A stretch of 8,985 nucleotides of DNA, from assembly GCA_050999295.1 (NCBI GenBank), contig JBPCPI010000093.1, forward strand, positions 1 through 8,985, given 5' to 3'. Source of the stretch: JACCQS01 sp050999295 (GTDB lineage: Bacteria; Actinomycetota; Actinomycetes; Mycobacteriales; Geodermatophilaceae). This document shows, piece by piece, positions 6,557 through 8,985 of the stretch; within the stretch, counting starts at the first letter, position 1; each line of letters opens with the position of its first letter. Under the pieces are notes generated by a model, which saw only the letters and a list, made by a program, of their open reading frames with translations, searched no databases and had not been told where the DNA came from. Made by a program: the position numbers and the translations under genes.

Positions 6557-7828
6557 TTACGGTGAGTCCACGTCCGTACTCCAGCTGGTGATCTGCTCGG
6601 TCTGGGCGACCACCCGGCCCCGGCTGATCACCCAGCGCGGGGCGGCGTGCTCGCGCAGGACGTCCACGAGACGTTCTGATTCGTGAATGCAGAGATTGGC
6701 GGGGTTGCTGACGGCAAGCCGATGACCCGGCACGCCGAGTACGCGAGCCGCCGAACCGGTGACCATGTCCAGCAACAGTGCTTGATGAGCAGAAGTCTTG
6801 AACTCCAACAGGTGTGCGGCCAGGAACGCGACCTCCAGCATGTTGTGCCGTCCGAAGGGGTAATAGGCATCCGCTATGTCGTCCTGGCCGAGGGCCACGG
6901 CGACACCGGCGGTGATGAACCGCTCGACCGGCAGCGCCAGCGGCCCGGTGTGCGGATCGCTGACGAAACCCAGCCCAGCCTCCCTCGCCAGCATTGCCAG
7001 CCGATCCTGCTCGGCAGTTGGATAGCGGCCGACCGCTCGCGCGTGACACGCCACCCCGCGCCCGACCAAGCCGTGCCCGATCATCGACCGGGCTAGGAGT
7101 TCACTCGTGCGAAGAGCCGGATCGCCGGCGTCGTCCACGAGCATGGCCACCCGTGTGCCCAGCCTGGCCGCCAGCGCACAGCCCCACTCAACGTGGGCGG
7201 CCATGTCAGCCACACTGTCCTCGATCCATGGGATCCCGCCAACGACGTTGGCGCCCAAGCCCATAGCTTCCTCACACAGCGCTGCGGCCCCCGGATCCCG
7301 TAGCAAGCCATCCTGGGGGAACGCGACGATCTGGACGTCGAGTACGTCGGCGAACTCTGCGCGCGCGGCCAGGACGCCGTACAACCCCTCCAGACCCGCG
7401 GCCGTGTCGACGTCGACGAAGGCTTGGATGTGCAGTACGCCGTAGCGGACTGCCTCCCGCAGTGCCGTGGTGACATTGGGAGTGATCCAAGCACGGTCGT
7501 ACTCCGCCTTGACCGCGCGGGCGAGTTCGATTCCGGTAGCCGACGCGCTCATCTGCTCACCGGTGTAGGCGGTGAGGGCGGCATCGCCGATTCTGGGCAG
7601 TGTGTAGACCTTGTCGAGGTGCTGGTGCCCGTTGACGAAGGACTCGGTCACCAGCCGGCCTGCGGCCTCGATCACTGGTATCCCGGCCGGTCCACCCGCG
7701 CTGGCGGCCTGACCGGAGTCGCAGGGAGCGATCGCCGAGATGCGCCCGAGTTCGACGGTGATGTCACATACCCGCCCGTCGCGCAACCGCGCCCGCCGGA
7801 TGAGAAGGGAACCGCCGTCTGCGACCAT
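6557..7828 (-). CDS. Cytosine-deaminase-like amidohydrolase with altered metal site
   Basis: A 423-residue amidohydrolase-superfamily protein, closest by eye to cytosine deaminase (CodA) and related aminohydrolases of COG0402. The N-terminal beta-sandwich part (1-60) leads to the first metal motif GHQHLDKVY (H68, H70). H262 (GVACHARA) matches the second-half histidine, and D316 in LGQDDIADAYYPFG matches the late metal-binding aspartate; the following HNMLEVAFLAAHL and SNPANL segments also fit CodA. The expected 'H-x-D-E-x-x-D' motif reads LVDDAGDP (230-237), so the histidine ligand is Leu230 and the catalytic Glu is Asp233. Either the enzyme acts on a different substrate or with different metal use, or it is inactive. 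Substrate cannot be named. ATG 7828 has GGGGTGAG (7834-7841) at 5 bases. It diverges from the DUF2510 gene with 41 bp between starts. No transporter or regulator for nucleobases is adjacent. Confidence 0.87.
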   Translation of the reverse strand: MVADGGSLLIRRARLRDGRVCDITVELGRISAIAPCDSGQAASAGGPAGIPVIEAAGRLVTESFVNGHQHLDKVYTLPRIGDAALTAYTGEQMSASATGIELARAVKAEYDRAWITPNVTTALREAVRYGVLHIQAFVDVDTAAGLEGLYGVLAARAEFADVLDVQIVAFPQDGLLRDPGAAALCEEAMGLGANVVGGIPWIEDSVADMAAHVEWGCALAARLGTRVAMLVDDAGDPALRTSELLARSMIGHGLVGRGVACHARAVGRYPTAEQDRLAMLAREAGLGFVSDPHTGPLALPVERFITAGVAVALGQDDIADAYYPFGRHNMLEVAFLAAHLLEFKTSAHQALLLDMVTGSAARVLGVPGHRLAVSNPANLCIHESERLVDVLREHAAPRWVISRGRVVAQTEQITSWSTDVDSP

Positions 7829-7869
7829 GCCTGCTCACCCCGACCACAGGCTCTCACGGAGGCAGGCAC
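7829..7869. promoter_or_regulatory. Compact divergent start region with back-to-back ribosome binding sites
   Basis: Only 41 bp separate the two start codons. GGGGTGAG (7834-7841, minus) serves the amidohydrolase, and GGAGG (7858-7862, plus, 7 bases before ATG 7870) serves the DUF2510 gene. There is too little room for two complete promoters, so at least one must lie inside the opposite gene, or one transcript must be leadered antisense to the other. Confidence 0.6.
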
Positions 7870-8307
7870 ATGACCGAAGGACAGGGCGGCAGCACACCGG
7901 CCGGCTGGTATCCCGATCCCGAGGGCAACGGTGAGCGCTGGTGGAACGGGATGAGCTGGGGACAGCTTCGCCAGCCTCCGGCCGCAGCGCCGCAGCAGCC
8001 CCACCCGCCACAGGCTTACGGTCAGCCGCAGCTCCACGGCCAAAAAGGCCAACAAGGCCAGCCGGGCTATCCGGAGCAGCCGCAGCAGGGGCAACCGTGG
8101 GGCCACCAGCCGCAGCATCAGCAGCCAGGTCAGGCGACGGGCGGGCAGGGGCTTCGCTGCGTGAACTGCCAGTTCACCGACTTCGCACCGTCGGAGTTCG
8201 TACTGACCCCCGGAGGGCAGTTCTTCGACCGGGGTATCGGCATGGCGACTGCTCAGTGCCTGATCTGCCGGCGCTGCGGCTTCATCCATTGGTTCGCCGT
8301 GCGCTGA
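7870..8307 (+). CDS. DUF2510 protein with Pro/Gln-rich linker and C-terminal zinc ribbon
   Basis: A 145-residue protein in three parts. Residues 10-31 carry the DUF2510 motif, AGWYPDPEGNGERWWNG followed by a conserved Trp at 30, a short module common in Actinobacteria and often found at the ends of membrane proteins. Residues 35-92 are low complexity, rich in Pro, Gln, Gly and His, and probably disordered. Residues 95-145 hold C97-x-x-C100 and C133-x-x-C136, with another cysteine at 130, which looks like a zinc ribbon ending in a hydrophobic strand (CGFIHWFAVR). No signal peptide or transmembrane segment is seen, so it should be cytoplasmic. The start is well supported by GGAGG at 7 bases. 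No function is known; the modular form suggests an adaptor. It converges on the MMPL gene with 25 bp between the stops, where only a short GC-rich palindrome (GCCGGCCGG) is found. Confidence 0.8.
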   Translation: MTEGQGGSTPAGWYPDPEGNGERWWNGMSWGQLRQPPAAAPQQPHPPQAYGQPQLHGQKGQQGQPGYPEQPQQGQPWGHQPQHQQPGQATGGQGLRCVNCQFTDFAPSEFVLTPGGQFFDRGIGMATAQCLICRRCGFIHWFAVR

Positions 8308-8332
8308 GAGAGCAACAGCCGGCCGGTTAACG

Positions 8333-8985
8333 TCAACCAGTTCGTACGAGTGGGCGCTCGGCTACATCCGGGTCTTGACCGGCCGACACATCCAACGTCT
8401 CCCGGAACCCGTGCCGCTGCCACCACCGAGCAAGCGGGGCAGGCGCCCACCAGTTCGCGCGGCCCATCAGCCGCATCGCAGCGGGCACGAGCAGCGTCCG
8501 TACGACAGTGGCATCGACCAGGATCGCGACAAGCATCCCGATCCCGATCATCTTGATGAACGTCACGCCGGAGGTCGCGAACGCGCCGATCACCACGGCG
8601 AGCAGCAGTGCGGCACTGGTGATGATCGAGCCGGTCTTCTGCAACCCGACGGCCACCGCCGTGGTGTTGTCAGCGCCGCGGTCCCACTGCTCGCGGATCC
8701 GGGAGAGCAGGAAGACCTCGTAGTCCATCGACAACCCGAACAGGATCGCGAGCATCAGGATCGGCTGGGTCGCGTCGAGGGCACCGAGCGGGGTGAACCC
8801 GAGCAGCTCGGACAGGTTCCCGTCCTGGAAGATCCACACGACGACGCCGAACGAGGCCACCACCGAGATCGCGTTGACGAGTACGGCCTTGAGTGGCAAG
8901 ACAACTGACCCGAAGGCCAAGAAGAGCAGCACAAGCATGGCCAGGACCACCAGCAGCCCCATCCACGGCAGCGTGTCACCGAGTG
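8333..8985 (-). CDS. MMPL/RND-family transporter, C-terminal part (cut by window edge)
   Basis: The reading frame is open to the window edge at 8985, and the residues before the first internal Met (LGDTLPW) fit the family, so the gene begins outside the window. The 216 visible residues form the second transmembrane block of an MMPL protein. A hydrophobic helix (about 8-27) ends in FGSVVLPLKA, a second helix (VLVNAISVVASFGVVVWIF) follows, and then a third carries the family motif GLSMDYEVFLLSRIREQWDRG. Two more helices (SAALLLAVVIGAF and MIGIGMLVAILVDATVV) precede RTLLVPAAMRLMGRANWWAP near the end. MMPL proteins are proton-driven exporters of lipids, siderophores or drugs. The substrate here cannot be inferred without the missing part and neighbours. 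The C-terminal cytoplasmic tail is short (about 25 residues). Confidence 0.93.
   Translation of the reverse strand, partial: LGDTLPWMGLLVVLAMLVLLFLAFGSVVLPLKAVLVNAISVVASFGVVVWIFQDGNLSELLGFTPLGALDATQPILMLAILFGLSMDYEVFLLSRIREQWDRGADNTTAVAVGLQKTGSIITSAALLLAVVIGAFATSGVTFIKMIGIGMLVAILVDATVVRTLLVPAAMRLMGRANWWAPAPLARWWQRHGFRETLDVSAGQDPDVAERPLVRTG

Noticed and set aside
7672..8289. 205-codon minus-strand frame
   Set aside because: It is antisense to the DUF2510 gene, and its Leu/Arg-rich translation is the reverse reading of the Pro/Gln-rich linker.
8375..8908. 177-codon plus-strand frame
   Set aside because: It is antisense to the MMPL gene; the hydrophilic His/Asp/Arg-rich translation is the expected complement of membrane helices.
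1..8985. tRNA, rRNA, CRISPR array, insertion sequence, phage or plasmid genes
   Set aside because: None was recognised by eye on either strand. The lone ParA was considered as a plasmid sign, but its neighbours are chromosomal core-type genes.

Overview
This window is GC-rich with mostly G/C third codon positions and looks chromosomal, from a high-GC actinobacterium (Actinomycetota). The strongest clue is gene order. A ferritin-like protein gene diverges from a RhlE-type DEAD-box helicase. The helicase is followed by a membrane-anchored PQQ-like beta-propeller gene, and then by a ParA/Soj ATPase on the opposite strand. From memory this matches the Rv3210c-rhlE(Rv3211)-Rv3212-Rv3213c block of Mycobacterium tuberculosis, with a pterin dehydratase gene added between the propeller and ParA. 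I cannot fix the genus from sequence alone.

Layout. (1) Positions 1-94 hold an 18-bp perfect inverted repeat just past the end of the first gene. It is a terminator candidate or a copy of a dispersed palindromic repeat. (2) 95-1672, minus strand: a probable two-gene operon, the ferritin-like protein followed by a membrane-anchored zinc metallopeptidase. (3) 1673-2010: a divergent intergenic region or long helicase leader. (4) 2011-4880, plus strand: the helicase with a long Arg/Gly/Ser-rich tail, then 17 bp later the beta-propeller gene. (5) 4897-6394, minus strand: parA followed by a pterin-4a-carbinolamine dehydratase fused to a glyoxalase/VOC domain. (6) 6557-7828, minus strand: a cytosine-deaminase-like amidohydrolase in which the usual third metal-binding histidine appears to be leucine. 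(7) 7870-8307, plus strand: a small DUF2510 protein with a Pro/Gln-rich linker and a C-terminal zinc ribbon. (8) 8333-8985, minus strand: the C-terminal part of an MMPL/RND-type transporter, cut by the window edge.

Most of the window is ordinary actinobacterial core or near-core genome. I see no tRNA, rRNA, CRISPR array, insertion sequence or phage gene, and no convincing new multi-gene system. The points most worth a second look are the hairpin at 19-83, the altered metal site of the amidohydrolase, the uncertain helicase N-terminus with its long leader, the 9-bp in-frame tandem repeat in the helicase tail, and the parA-pterin dehydratase pairing.
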